Shown piece by piece: positions 42,792-51,467 of a stretch of 64,000 nucleotides of DNA (its first letter is position 1; every line of letters starts with the position of its first letter). The translations under genes and the position numbers were made by a program. The DNA is from JANPBY01 sp963851405 (GTDB taxonomy: Bacteria > Actinomycetota > Actinomycetes > DATJPE01). Under the pieces are notes generated by a model that made no database searches, was not told where the DNA came from, and saw only the letters and a list, made by a program, of their open reading frames with translations. The stretch spans positions 186,001 through 250,000 of the forward strand of contig CAWKPB010000007.1 in NCBI GenBank assembly GCA_963851405.1. The letters are read 5' to 3'.

Positions 42792-43964
42792 ATGGTGGAT
42801 CGCAGCCCGCTCATTTCCGCTTCAACTCCACTCCAGCAGATTGCCCCCGTGCCGTTCCCCGAGGAGGACGAGGTCGACCGGGTGCCGCCCACTTCTGCGG
42901 AACTGCGGTTGATCTGTGGCGGGGTGCGCACGAATGCGGCCGCGAGCTCCGGTTGGACCGAGTCTCAGCAAGCGATGATGGAGGCCCAGTGCAAGGCCCT
43001 GAGTGGCGTTGACTACGACCCAGGATGGGCCGACGACGTCGTTGGCCCCATGGACCTTGCCCGCGGGCTAGCCCGACGCGACGAGTTCGTACGGGCCAGG
43101 ATCCTGCAACAGGTGGTGCTCGCTGCCCTGCTGGTCTCACCTACGCCGCCCGAGGTCGTGAAAAAGATCGGTCAGGTGGCCACGGCGCTTGGCGTTGATG
43201 GCCATTTCCTCGGCGACGTTGAGAAGTACGGACCGGAGAGCTACGACGCAGCCCTCATCGATTTTGCGCGCAACGGCTACTCGGGGGACTTCGCCGCCCG
43301 TCACCGACCAGTCCTCCGAACCGATCGGGACATCGGCGACGGTTGGGGAGTGGTCGAGGACGACCCCGCCTTGGCGGGACAATGGGCCGCGCTCGAGCGG
43401 TGCCCGACCGGTTCTCTGGGACGTGAGGTTTGGGAGTTCTACAAGAGTCGCGGGTTCCAGTTCCCTGGCGCGCCGGGATCGGCGCCGCCACTGTTGGCGC
43501 AGCACGACTGGGTCCATGTGCTTGCCGATTATGGGACAACGCTCGAGAACGAGATCGAGGTCTTCGGATTGATCGCCAGGGCCGATGACGATCCGCGCGG
43601 ATTCAGTTTGCTCGTCATGGTCATCGGCTTGTTCGAAACGGGAGCTATCTCCAAGGCCGGTGGGCTTTTCGAGGCGGATGCTGGGCATTTGTCGGTGTCG
43701 GGCATGGGCACCCGCCTCGCCGACGCCATGCGTCGTGGCGCGCTTGCTCGGCCCGATGGGGAGGTCGACAAGAACTTCTTGGCCATCGACTGGTTCCGAT
43801 ACGCGGACCTGGCTGTGGACGACGTACGGAATCGATTCCAGATCCAGAAGAAGTCCGACGAGGCGCTCGCCGCAGGATCGGTCGGCCCCTGGCACAACGA
43901 AGGCATCTCGGAGTTTCAGCGTCATGCGGGCGATCCGGCCTTCCAGGCGAGGATCTCGGGCTGA
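42792..43964 (+). CDS. Protein with COQ4-type zinc motif
   Basis: 390 aa. Residues 238-254 contain His-Asp-x2-His-x11-Glu (HDWVHVLADYG...E), the exact ligand spacing of the COQ4 family, preceded by LPPGTLG-like CPTGSLGREVWEFYKSRGF. The N-terminal part (about 95-165, FVRARILQQVVLAALL to DFARNGYSGD) is an all-helical TerB/CoA-like segment of unknown role. COQ4 proteins act in coenzyme Q ring modification; this organism shows no ubi genes here. ATG 42792. Monocistronic by appearance. Function unknown. Confidence 0.6.
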   Translation: MVDRSPLISASTPLQQIAPVPFPEEDEVDRVPPTSAELRLICGGVRTNAAASSGWTESQQAMMEAQCKALSGVDYDPGWADDVVGPMDLARGLARRDEFVRARILQQVVLAALLVSPTPPEVVKKIGQVATALGVDGHFLGDVEKYGPESYDAALIDFARNGYSGDFAARHRPVLRTDRDIGDGWGVVEDDPALAGQWAALERCPTGSLGREVWEFYKSRGFQFPGAPGSAPPLLAQHDWVHVLADYGTTLENEIEVFGLIARADDDPRGFSLLVMVIGLFETGAISKAGGLFEADAGHLSVSGMGTRLADAMRRGALARPDGEVDKNFLAIDWFRYADLAVDDVRNRFQIQKKSDEALAAGSVGPWHNEGISEFQRHAGDPAFQARISG

Positions 43965-44005
43965 GCTCAGGCTGGCTACCTCATTGCGGGCTGCACGGAC
44001 CACGG

Positions 44006-45778
44006 ATGAGCCGCCCTCCTACGATGACGGCTACGACTTCAATCGCGACCCTGGGCTCCGACGCCTGGGAGCCCATGTCCCTGTCGCGATCGCCAGGACG
44101 GAGAACCTCCAGGGTGGTCGACGACGATGAAGCACGGCAGCGCATCGTCGATGCCGCTGCACGGCTCTTCGCGGTTCATGGGTACGGCGGCACCAACGTG
44201 CGGATGGTGGCCAAGGAGGCCGACGTCCCTATCCGTACCGTTCGACGGCTCACCGGAACCCGGGCCGAGTTGTTCAAGTTGGTGATGGCGACCAGAGTCA
44301 CTTCTCGCGCGGCGGAGCAGCTCGCCGAAGCGGTAGCCGACCCGGGCGCCACACCGCCTCTTGCCGCCTTGTTGACGGCGGCCCAGGAGATCTTCACCGC
44401 ACCGGGGCGCAGCTGGGATGTGCTCGAACTTGAAGCCCTCACTCGGGCCAACCTCGACGCCGACCTACGCGCCATCGAGTCCGCCCGCATCCAGCGTCGC
44501 GTGGACAACCTGAAGGCGATCATCAAGCAGACGAGCGCAGCCGGAGGCGTCGACTCAGATGTCGATGTGGATGCCCTGGCGCACTTCACTCTCGCTCTCA
44601 GTGCTGGTCTGGCGATCGTCGACCCCGTCATCAGCAACCGTCCGAGGCTTGAGCACTGGAATGCCCTGATGGCCCGGATCGGTGCATCCGTCGCACCGTT
44701 GGACATGCTCCTGCTCCCCGAGCACCAGGCCGGGGCCAGGTGGCGGGTCCGAGTCGACGTTCCCGACCGTCCCGGTGGACTGGCTCGGTTGGTCCGTGCG
44801 ATGGGGTTGCTGCACATGTACACGGTGAGCGCTCAGGTGGTCGGCTCCGGGAACGGGACGCGCACAATCGATCTCGCGCTGATCTCGCCCGCTCAGGTCA
44901 GCCGAGATGCCATCCTCGCCGCGGCTCTGTCGGCCGGCAGCAACGCCTACATCACTGAGGGCACCGCCGATGACGGCGTGGACACCCCGACCCGAACCCT
45001 TGACTTCGCCAGCGAGGTGGTCCGCACTCCGAGTTGGGGACCGCAAGCTGCGGCGCGGCTCGTGGAGGCCGATCACGTGGAGGTCCAAGCTGCCGCGGAG
45101 GGCGAGGACGATCGCGTCAACGTCATGCGGCTTCAATGGACTCCAGATCTGCACGTAGTGCTGCGACGGGACTGGGCGCCGTTCGCTGGCGCTGAACAGA
45201 CGAGAGCATCCGCGCTTCTGCGTCTGGCCGCGGCGATCTCGGACCGCATGGGCGACGACGATGAGTTCCATTGGGTTGAGCCGATCAAGGACGGGACGGC
45301 GTGGATCCGGCTGGCCCACCCCGACGATGCAGGCGCTATCACCGATATGCACCACCGTTGTTCGGAACGAACCCGCTATCTGCGCTACGTCTCTCTCCGG
45401 GATTGGCGCGACATTCAGCTGCGCCGGCTGGCGGGCGGCCACCGTGGCGCCACCCTCGTGGCGATGAGCGAGCCGGGCAGAGTCGTTGCTCTGGGCAACG
45501 TGTTCCCGGAAGAGAACGAGAGCCGGGCGTCGAGCGCTGAGGTGGCCATCATCGTTGAGGACGACTACCAGGGTCGGGGCCTGGGGACTGCTCTGCTGCG
45601 TCGGCAGCTGCAACTGGCCCGACGCCTTGGGTTCACCGAGGTCACGGCCGAGGTCTTGGCCGACAACAAGGGGATGCTTCATCTACTCAAGACGTCGGAG
45701 CTGACCTGGACCGGCTCGACCAGCAATGGAGTCTCCACGATGCGGGCCACGATCCCGGCGCTCCCCGAGGCGCCGTGA
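44006..45778 (+). CDS. TetR-ACT-GNAT fusion: amino-acid-gated acetyltransferase with DNA-binding domain
   Basis: 590 aa if read from ATG 44006; GTG 44114 or ATG 44075 could be the true start. Residues 42-90: TetR HTH (RIVDAAARLFAVHGYGGTNV, then VPIRTVRRLTGTRAELF). About 95-230: TetR-like ligand domain. About 247-320: ACT domain (VDVPDRPGGLARLVRAMGLLH). About 430-585: GNAT with acetyl-CoA loop YQGRGLGTALL and AEVLADNKGMLHLL. ACT-GNAT enzymes in actinobacteria acetylate target proteins in response to amino acids; adding a TetR module is unusual. Targets unknown. Confidence 0.82.
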   Translation: MSRPPTMTATTSIATLGSDAWEPMSLSRSPGRRTSRVVDDDEARQRIVDAAARLFAVHGYGGTNVRMVAKEADVPIRTVRRLTGTRAELFKLVMATRVTSRAAEQLAEAVADPGATPPLAALLTAAQEIFTAPGRSWDVLELEALTRANLDADLRAIESARIQRRVDNLKAIIKQTSAAGGVDSDVDVDALAHFTLALSAGLAIVDPVISNRPRLEHWNALMARIGASVAPLDMLLLPEHQAGARWRVRVDVPDRPGGLARLVRAMGLLHMYTVSAQVVGSGNGTRTIDLALISPAQVSRDAILAAALSAGSNAYITEGTADDGVDTPTRTLDFASEVVRTPSWGPQAAARLVEADHVEVQAAAEGEDDRVNVMRLQWTPDLHVVLRRDWAPFAGAEQTRASALLRLAAAISDRMGDDDEFHWVEPIKDGTAWIRLAHPDDAGAITDMHHRCSERTRYLRYVSLRDWRDIQLRRLAGGHRGATLVAMSEPGRVVALGNVFPEENESRASSAEVAIIVEDDYQGRGLGTALLRRQLQLARRLGFTEVTAEVLADNKGMLHLLKTSELTWTGSTSNGVSTMRATIPALPEAP

Positions 45779-45935
45779 CAGACCCCCATCGGGTACGCCC
45801 CAGGCGCGGCCGGCCGCCCGAGGGAATGCGTGCTCACGCACGGGACACGATCCGCTGAAAGCCGGCTGACGCACGCCCACATCTGCCACGATCCACCCAT
45901 CCGCAACACACTCGACGCGAGGCGAGAGGCGCAAC

Positions 45936-46193
45936 ATGAGTCAACCTGGTGAAGGCAGCGAAGGCGGAAAGGGAATTGGCGGCGGGGCGATCGCGACGCT
46001 CTCTGGTTTCGGCGTGCTGCTGATCGTGATCCTCCAAAACACTGAGGACATCGAGGTCAAGTTCCTTCTGTGGAGTTTCACCACACCGTTGTGGCTCTAC
46101 ACCGTGATCGTGGCTGCGTTCGGCGCACTCGTGTGGTTCGGCCTCGGCGTGATCCGGCGCCACCGCCGCCGAAAGGAACGGCGAGGCGGCTAG
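45936..46193 (+). CDS. LapA-domain membrane protein
   Basis: 85 aa, two helices (GAIATLSGFGVLLIVILQNT and LYTVIVAAFGALVWFGLGVI) and a basic C-terminus. Matches the small LapA/DUF1049 pattern with the sequence ILQNTEDIEVKFLLW between helices. No enzymatic role. ATG at 45936. Confidence 0.82.
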   Translation: MSQPGEGSEGGKGIGGGAIATLSGFGVLLIVILQNTEDIEVKFLLWSFTTPLWLYTVIVAAFGALVWFGLGVIRRHRRRKERRGG

Positions 46194-46298
46194 CTGGACC
46201 ACGCGTCGGCTACCGGAACGACGAGTCCCCGGAAACCCAGCGCGGCGGTCGTGCCTTCGGTCGACCAGCTTCGGCGCGGCTGCCGGAGGCCGCGCTGC

Positions 46299-47735
46299 TC
46301 ATCGGGCTTCGCCAGCGACTGCGTCGAGCACTCGCTCCTGCTCAACGGGGGGGTTGGCCGCGGTGGCCCGTACCGCGTCCTTAAGCCTTTCGCAGCTGTC
46401 CCGGAAGACCTCCGGCGGCATTGTGAGAGCCGGTTGCAGCCGCAGGTGCCACTTCCCGCGCTGGGTGATACCGAGGACCCCGCGACGCAAGGCGGCCTGG
46501 TAGACGGCCACCTGAAAGGCGGGGGCGGGTCGGATCGTTGCCTTGTCCTGTACGAACTCCAGCGCGGCCAAAGCACCCACGGCTCGGGCATCTCCCACCT
46601 GTTCGATCTCGCCGATCAGCGGTGTCATCTCTTCGAGGAAGATCGCCTCCAGCCGGCGGGTGTTTGCCAACACGCCCTCGCTCTCGATCAGGTCGATGCC
46701 GGCGAGTGCCCCGGCGCACGCGGCCGGGGTGAACCCGTAGGTGCTGCCGAGGTGCAGGTCCGAGGTCGCCATCACCTGGTCGGTGCCAACTAGGGCGGCG
46801 ATCGGCTGCCCGCCGGCCGCGAACGCCTTACCAAGCAAAAGCAGGTCCGGGTCGATGCCCGTCCAGCGCTGCATCGCGAACATCTCTCCGCAACGCCCCA
46901 TGCAGGTCTGGACCTCGTCCAGGCAAAGGAGCCAGCCCCATCGTTTCGCGAGGGCGCCGAGGCGGTCCCAGAAGGGCTGCGACGGAGCGTGAATTCCGCC
47001 TTCGCCGAGCACCGGCTCGATGAGCAGCCCGGCGATCTGAGTGGGGTGGATCTGCTGCACCAGGACGTAGTTCTCCAGGTAGTCCAGAACCTCGGTGTCG
47101 TCGAACGGACCCGGTCCGGTTCGGAACGGGGAACGGTAGCGATTGGGGTAGGGCACGGTGATGACGCCTGCGACGTACTGCGCTCGCATTGAGGTGACAT
47201 TCGAAAGATCGCTGGATACGCCGGCGGTGAGGTAGGTGGACTCGCCGTGGTACTGGCCACCGAAGGTGAGGATCAACGGGCGACCGCTCGCTTCCCGCAT
47301 GAACTTAACGGCGCCCTCCACAGCAAGCGTGCCGGTCACCGAGTACTCGACCCGGTTGAGTCGGCCCGGTGCGATCTCGACCAACTTCTCCACAAGGTTC
47401 AAAGCGGGCTCGTTCTGGACCCAGCCGCTGATTTGCATCCCGTTGGTCTGCCAGGCGGCATCCATAGCGGTGCGTACCGATTCTGGGGCCGGGCCGAAGG
47501 GTGAGGCACCCCAGGACGACATGTGGTCCGCGTAGGTGTTCCCGTCGGCATCGACCACGAGATACCCACGCTTCTCGGCCGCGACGAACGGGACGAGCTC
47601 ATGGTCAGCCATCGTGCCGGTGAGGTGACCGTCGACCCGGTCGAACCAGGCTTGGCTCTGTGGCCCGGGTAGCTCAGCTGCACCCGTAGGAAGCTCGAGA
47701 TCCGGATCGGTCGAGGGCGCTGCGGAGATCGACAT
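46299..47735 (-). CDS. Class III aminotransferase
   Basis: 478 aa PLP enzyme. YHGESTYLTAG, LLCLDEVQTCMGRCGEMFA (Asp to PLP) and DPDLLLLGKAFAAGGQPIAAL (Schiff-base Lys). Longer N-terminus than GabT and a unique VLGITQRGKWHLRLQPAL end. Possible substrates include GABA or other omega-amines; the link to gadB (14959) is not supported by location. ATG 47735. Confidence 0.82.
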   Translation of the reverse strand: MSISAAPSTDPDLELPTGAAELPGPQSQAWFDRVDGHLTGTMADHELVPFVAAEKRGYLVVDADGNTYADHMSSWGASPFGPAPESVRTAMDAAWQTNGMQISGWVQNEPALNLVEKLVEIAPGRLNRVEYSVTGTLAVEGAVKFMREASGRPLILTFGGQYHGESTYLTAGVSSDLSNVTSMRAQYVAGVITVPYPNRYRSPFRTGPGPFDDTEVLDYLENYVLVQQIHPTQIAGLLIEPVLGEGGIHAPSQPFWDRLGALAKRWGWLLCLDEVQTCMGRCGEMFAMQRWTGIDPDLLLLGKAFAAGGQPIAALVGTDQVMATSDLHLGSTYGFTPAACAGALAGIDLIESEGVLANTRRLEAIFLEEMTPLIGEIEQVGDARAVGALAALEFVQDKATIRPAPAFQVAVYQAALRRGVLGITQRGKWHLRLQPALTMPPEVFRDSCERLKDAVRATAANPPVEQERVLDAVAGEAR

Positions 47736-47836
47736 GTCTGGACCCTAGGTTGCGATCCGCATCGCCACCAGAGGCAACGGGGGCCGGATGGGCGCGAACG
47801 GGCGATCGCTTCGATCCCGAATCCTCATCGCGTGGA

Positions 47837-48940
47837 CTAGATGGCTGGCTGAGCCGCCGACTTGGTGAAGTAGGTTCGGCGCAGCCACAGCGACACGTAG
47901 ACGAGGGCAACCAGGGCGGGGACCTCGATGAGAGGTCCGATGACTCCAGCCAGGGCCTGGCCGGAGGTGACACCCCAAACGCCGATGCTGACCGCGATGG
48001 CGAGCTCGAAGTTGTTACCCGCGGCGGTGAACGCGAGAGTGGCAGTCTTCGGGTAACCCAGGTGCGACTGGGCCCCCGCTACGAACGAGACGCCCCACAT
48101 GATCGCGAAGTAGACCAACAGCGGGATCGCGATGCTCAAGACGGCGAGCGGGTCGGAGGTGATGGCGTCGCCTTGCAGGGCGAACATCACGACGATGGTG
48201 AAGAGCAGTCCGTACAAAGCAAACGGGCTGATCCTGGGGATGAACGTCTGCTCGTACCAGTCGCGGCCCTTGGTGCTCAGGCCGACGCGGCGCGTGAGGT
48301 AGCCGGCCAGCAGGGGGATGCCCAGGAAGACGAGAACGGCCTTGGTGATTTCCCAGGTCGAGAACGTGACGTCCTGGGTTTCTAGGCCGAGCCAACCGGG
48401 CAGGATCTTGAGGTAGAACGTGCCGAGCAGGGCGTAGGCGAGGATTTGGAACACTGAGTTCAAGGCCACTAGGAGCGCGGCGGCCTCTCCGTCGCCGCAC
48501 GCGAGGTCATTCCAGATCAGGACCATGGCAATGCATCGGGCCAGGCCGATGACGATCAGCCCGGTACGGAACTCCGGCTGGTCGGCCAGGAAGATCCACG
48601 CCAGGGCGAACATGAGTGCTGGCCCGATGACCCAGTTCAGCAGTAGCGACAGCCATAACAGCCGGCGATCGCCGGTGATGTGGCCCATGTCCTCATAGCG
48701 AACCTTCGCCAGTACCGGATACATCATCATCAGCAGTCCGAGCGCGATCAACAGCGATGTCTGCCCGACCTTGACGGCATCGAGCGTGGACTGCGCACCC
48801 GGAAAGGACCGCCCGATGAGAAGTCCCGCGGCCATCGCTAGCAGGATCCACACGGGCAGGAACCGGTCGAGACGCGATAGCCGAGCGATCACGGCGTCCC
48901 CGTCCGGGTCTGTCATCGGGGTGGTGGATGGGCCGCTCAT
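47837..48940 (-). CDS. acr3: Arsenite efflux transporter ACR3
   Basis: 367 aa, ten helices, start ATG 48940. GLARCIAMVLIWNDLACGD with the conserved Cys of the ACR3 pore; TLAFTAAGNNFELAIAV is the signature of the family. It exports arsenite (and antimonite) with proton-motive force. Overlaps arsC by ATGA. Frame upstream is a shadow of arsC. Confidence 0.94.
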   Translation of the reverse strand: MSGPSTTPMTDPDGDAVIARLSRLDRFLPVWILLAMAAGLLIGRSFPGAQSTLDAVKVGQTSLLIALGLLMMMYPVLAKVRYEDMGHITGDRRLLWLSLLLNWVIGPALMFALAWIFLADQPEFRTGLIVIGLARCIAMVLIWNDLACGDGEAAALLVALNSVFQILAYALLGTFYLKILPGWLGLETQDVTFSTWEITKAVLVFLGIPLLAGYLTRRVGLSTKGRDWYEQTFIPRISPFALYGLLFTIVVMFALQGDAITSDPLAVLSIAIPLLVYFAIMWGVSFVAGAQSHLGYPKTATLAFTAAGNNFELAIAVSIGVWGVTSGQALAGVIGPLIEVPALVALVYVSLWLRRTYFTKSAAQPAI

Positions 48941-49419
48941 GGGGCCTCGCGGGAGGACGTGCTCGGCCAGCCTGCGAGGTCTTCTGTCCTCGCATCGATC
49001 TGGGTGATCAAGCCTTCGATGCGAGCCTTGATTTCGTTGCGAATCGGACGTACGTGATCGACGCCCTGACCGGCCGGATCGTCGAGCACCCAGTCGAGGT
49101 AGGTCTTGCCGGCGAAGTAGGGACAGGCGTCCCCGCAACCCATGGTGATGACGTAGTCGGAGGCTTGGACCGCCTCCGTGGTCAGTACCTTGGGGCTCTC
49201 CGCGGAGATGTCGATGCCCTCCTCGGCGAGCGCTTCGACCACAGCCGGGTTGACGGTGTCAGCAGGGGCGGACCCAGCTGAGCGGACTTCGATGCGGTCA
49301 CCGGCCAGGTGGGTCAGGTATGCCGCGGCCATCTGGGACCGCCCGGCGTTATGGACGCACACGAAAAGGACGGAAGGCCTCGCATCCACAGTGATGGCCC
49401 TTCTGGGTTGCTCGATCAC
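48937..49419 (-). CDS. arsC: Arsenate reductase (LMW-PTP fold, thioredoxin-type)
   Basis: 160 aa. P-loop VCVHNAGRSQMA (Cys-x5-Arg), second pair of redox Cys in TMGCGDACPYFAGK, and LDDPAGQ (Asp). Reduces arsenate to arsenite through an intramolecular disulfide. Directly upstream of acr3 and 15 bp from cadI. Confidence 0.94.
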   Translation of the reverse strand: MIEQPRRAITVDARPSVLFVCVHNAGRSQMAAAYLTHLAGDRIEVRSAGSAPADTVNPAVVEALAEEGIDISAESPKVLTTEAVQASDYVITMGCGDACPYFAGKTYLDWVLDDPAGQGVDHVRPIRNEIKARIEGLITQIDARTEDLAGWPSTSSREAP

Positions 49420-49434
49420 GGTCGCTTCTTGGGG

Positions 49435-49953
49435 TCAGCAGCAAGCGGCCGCGTCGGCCGGAGCGTCGGAGTCAGCGGTCGCGAAACCGGAGGCCGGGGT
49501 GCAGCAAGCGCCGTCTCCACCGACCGGGGCCAGCAGCGGGAGAGATGCCGTGGCGGGTTGAGGGTTGGCTGGGTCATCGTCCTTGACCGTGTAGATCTCC
49601 CAGGGTGCACCGGCCGGGTCGTGGACCCAGACCTTGTCCTGCAACGCGTAGCAGCAGGTCGTGTCCTTCTCGTCGAACGTGGCCAGGCCGGCATCGCGCA
49701 ACCGAGTGGTGCTCGCGTCGACCTCGTCACCACTTTCGACTTCGACGCCGAGGTGGTTCAGCGCACCGGCGACTCCCGCCCCGCGGGTTTCCGCGGGCAC
49801 CTCGATAAGGACGAGCTTGAGCGGGGGCTCGGTGATAGCAAAGTTGGCGTAGCCAGGGCGACGCTTGTGTGGCTCAACGCCGAACAGCGTCGAGTAGAAC
49901 GTCACGGACGCCTCAAGGTCTGAGACGTTGAGGGCCAGCTGAACTCGGGACAT
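49435..49953 (-). CDS. cadI: CadI/ArsI-type VOC-family metal-resistance protein
   Basis: 172 aa from ATG 49953. Close in sequence to mycobacterial CadI (MSRVQLALNVSDLEASVTFYSTLFG, KRRPGYANFAI, TTCCYALQDKVWVHDPAG, WEIYTV). The vicinal Cys pair binds thiophilic metal, while the His of ArsI near residue 5 is Gln here, so organoarsenical lyase activity is doubtful. The tail has two more CC pairs (GACCTPAS, AACC). First gene of the cadI-arsC-acr3 operon, divergent from arsR. Confidence 0.88.
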   Translation of the reverse strand: MSRVQLALNVSDLEASVTFYSTLFGVEPHKRRPGYANFAITEPPLKLVLIEVPAETRGAGVAGALNHLGVEVESGDEVDASTTRLRDAGLATFDEKDTTCCYALQDKVWVHDPAGAPWEIYTVKDDDPANPQPATASLPLLAPVGGDGACCTPASGFATADSDAPADAAACC

Positions 49954-50077
49954 CGTCACCACTCCGTCTTCATCGATGCTCGTCTACATTGATTGTTGTC
50001 GATACAGTCTCTCGGGACATATCGATGAGTGTCAATATTCTGATGGGCCGATCACGTGTCAGATGGAGGAGGCGTAC
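49954..50077. promoter_or_regulatory. Divergent arsR/cadI operator-promoter region
   Basis: Holds an inverted repeat TCGATA (49999-50004), 15-nt spacer, TATCGA (50020-50025), plus CATCGATG palindrome near 49971-49978. AT-rich compared with surroundings. ArsR-type dimers normally bind such sites, so repression of both directions is likely. Confidence 0.55.
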
Positions 50078-50431
50078 GTGGCTACAACCACTCGCCGGCG
50101 AGCGCTGCCGATCCTCGATGGGCCGCAGTGCTGCCCCTCGGGCCTGACCGAGCCGATCGACCGGGCCTCCGCCGAGGCACTCGCCCAACTGCTCAAGGCT
50201 GTCGCCGACCCCGCCCGGCTCCAACTGCTGGCGCTGATCCGGGCCAGTGAGTCCGGAGAGATCTGCGCCTGCGACCTGGCGGAGCCACTGGGCCTGTCCC
50301 AGCCGACCATCTCCCACCACCTCAAAGTCCTCACCGAGGCAGGGTTGATCACCAGGGAGAAGCGCGGTACGTGGGCCTGGTTTGCCCTAGTTCCGAAGCG
50401 CCTGGAGGAGCTGACCCGAATCTTCGGCTGA
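50078..50431 (+). CDS. arsR: ArsR-family metalloregulator
   Basis: 117 aa. Start at GTG 50078 with GGAGGAGG upstream gives MATTTRRRALPILDGPQCCPSG. Winged HTH SGEICACDLAEPLGLSQPTISHHLKVLTEAGLI. Metal ligands: CCPS near the N-terminus and ICACDL in the alpha-3 type site. Derepresses by arsenite or cadmium binding. Controls the divergent cadI-arsC-acr3 operon. Confidence 0.92.
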   Translation: MATTTRRRALPILDGPQCCPSGLTEPIDRASAEALAQLLKAVADPARLQLLALIRASESGEICACDLAEPLGLSQPTISHHLKVLTEAGLITREKRGTWAWFALVPKRLEELTRIFG

Positions 50432-50433
50432 AG

Positions 50434-50982
50434 TCAGCAGGTGGCGGACGGCGTCGGGACGAGCGCGGCTTGGGCCTCTTCCGTCGTGGCCAATCCGTCA
50501 TAGGACTCGCCGAGGGCCAAACCCACAGTCTTGTCCTTACTCTTGTCTTTCACCAGTTTGGAGTCCGGGACCTGCGCGGCGACGACGACGGCGTTGGCCT
50601 TTCCCTTCTTGCCGTACCGCACCTCGGCCGTACCGACGATGGTCTTGCCGAGTGGGTCGTTGGCCACGTCACCGATCCCAAAACCACGCTTCTCCAGCTG
50701 CGCTGCGGTGGCGCCCGCCAGCCCCTGGCGAGAGGTCGCGTTGAAGACGTCGACGGTGATCTTCTCGGGACTCGGCAGTGGCTTGGTCTCGGCTGATCCG
50801 GTGGGGCTGGGGCAGCCGGTCACGCTCGGGGCCGGCGCCGCGTCCGTGGAATTACGTTGGGTGAGGAACCAGCCGGCGGCAAGACCCACGACCAATGCGA
50901 GAACCGCGATGCCGATCACGATGGCAGCGCTCATTCCGCCGCCGTGGCTGCCCCGTCCAGCGGAGGGCGAGAGCGTGGTCAC
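50434..50982 (-). CDS. LytR_C-domain membrane-anchored protein
   Basis: 182 aa. N-terminal TM helix (AAIVIGIAVLALVVGLAAGWFLT), a low-complexity linker, then LytR_C: ITVDVFNATSRQGLAGATAAQLEKRGFGIGDVANDP. GTG start 50982 overlaps the VapB-like stop (GTGA), which decides this start over an ATG at 50934 or a TTG at 50991. LytR_C modules attach to cell-wall ligases or anchor to the wall; no catalytic LCP domain here. Confidence 0.82.
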   Translation of the reverse strand: MTTLSPSAGRGSHGGGMSAAIVIGIAVLALVVGLAAGWFLTQRNSTDAAPAPSVTGCPSPTGSAETKPLPSPEKITVDVFNATSRQGLAGATAAQLEKRGFGIGDVANDPLGKTIVGTAEVRYGKKGKANAVVVAAQVPDSKLVKDKSKDKTVGLALGESYDGLATTEEAQAALVPTPSATC

Positions 50983-51356
50983 GACGGCCAATCTACGGTG
51001 GTCCCGCCGACCGAGCCGGAGTTCGGGGCCGTGTCGGCCCGCGCGACGAGCACTCCGGGCAGTGCGTCCGCGTCGAGTACGCGCGCGTGGATTACCTGGC
51101 GTTGTTGCAGCGCCGCTCGTACGGCTCGATGCAGCCCGTCCTCCAGATAGAGGTCACCGCGCCAGCGCACGACGTGGCAAAAGAGATCGCCGAAGATCGT
51201 GGCGTCCGCGCTCAGCAGGGTCTCCAGATCGAGCGCGGTCTTGGTGGTGATCAACTCGGCGAGGCGTACCTGCCGAGGGGCGACGGCCGACCAGTCGCGG
51301 CTGGACAACTGGTGGTCGGGGTAGGGCCGCCACTCGCCGACCCGGCGAAAGATCAC
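50979..51356 (-). CDS. Conserved actinobacterial protein, annotated VapB-like
   Basis: 125 aa. MIFRRVGEWRPYPDH, RDWSAVAPRQVRLAELITTKTALDLETLL, GDLFCHVVRWRGDLYLEDGLHRAVRAALQQRQVIHARVL. This family is widespread and is often labelled VapB antitoxin, but there is no VapC here and the DNA-binding fold is not evident. Translationally coupled to LytR_C, an arrangement conserved in actinobacteria. Function unknown. The last 30 residues are variable. Confidence 0.8.
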   Translation of the reverse strand: MIFRRVGEWRPYPDHQLSSRDWSAVAPRQVRLAELITTKTALDLETLLSADATIFGDLFCHVVRWRGDLYLEDGLHRAVRAALQQRQVIHARVLDADALPGVLVARADTAPNSGSVGGTTVDWPS

Positions 51357-51403
51357 GGGGCCAGTCTAGAAACCCGGCGATTCCCTCACTCGGCCCCGTC
51401 CAT

Positions 51404-51463
51404 ACCCACGACACGCCGACGTCACCCACTGGTGCCAGTGGGTGACGTCGGCGTGTCGTGGGT
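51404..51463. terminator. Shared hairpin element, copy 3
   Basis: Perfect 29-bp arms (51404-51432 and 51435-51463) separated by TG. Arm contains CCCACGACACGCCG. The right arm shares GTGGGTGACGTCGGCGTGTC with copy 2. It terminates the minus-strand tRNA-Ser(GGA) transcript and lies 47 bp upstream of the VapB-like start. Confidence 0.85.
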
Positions 51464-51467
51464 GAAG

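Noticed and set aside
50979..51356. VapBC toxin-antitoxin module
   Set aside because: No PIN-domain toxin is adjacent; the neighbour is a LytR_C protein, and the family name is probably a misnomer.
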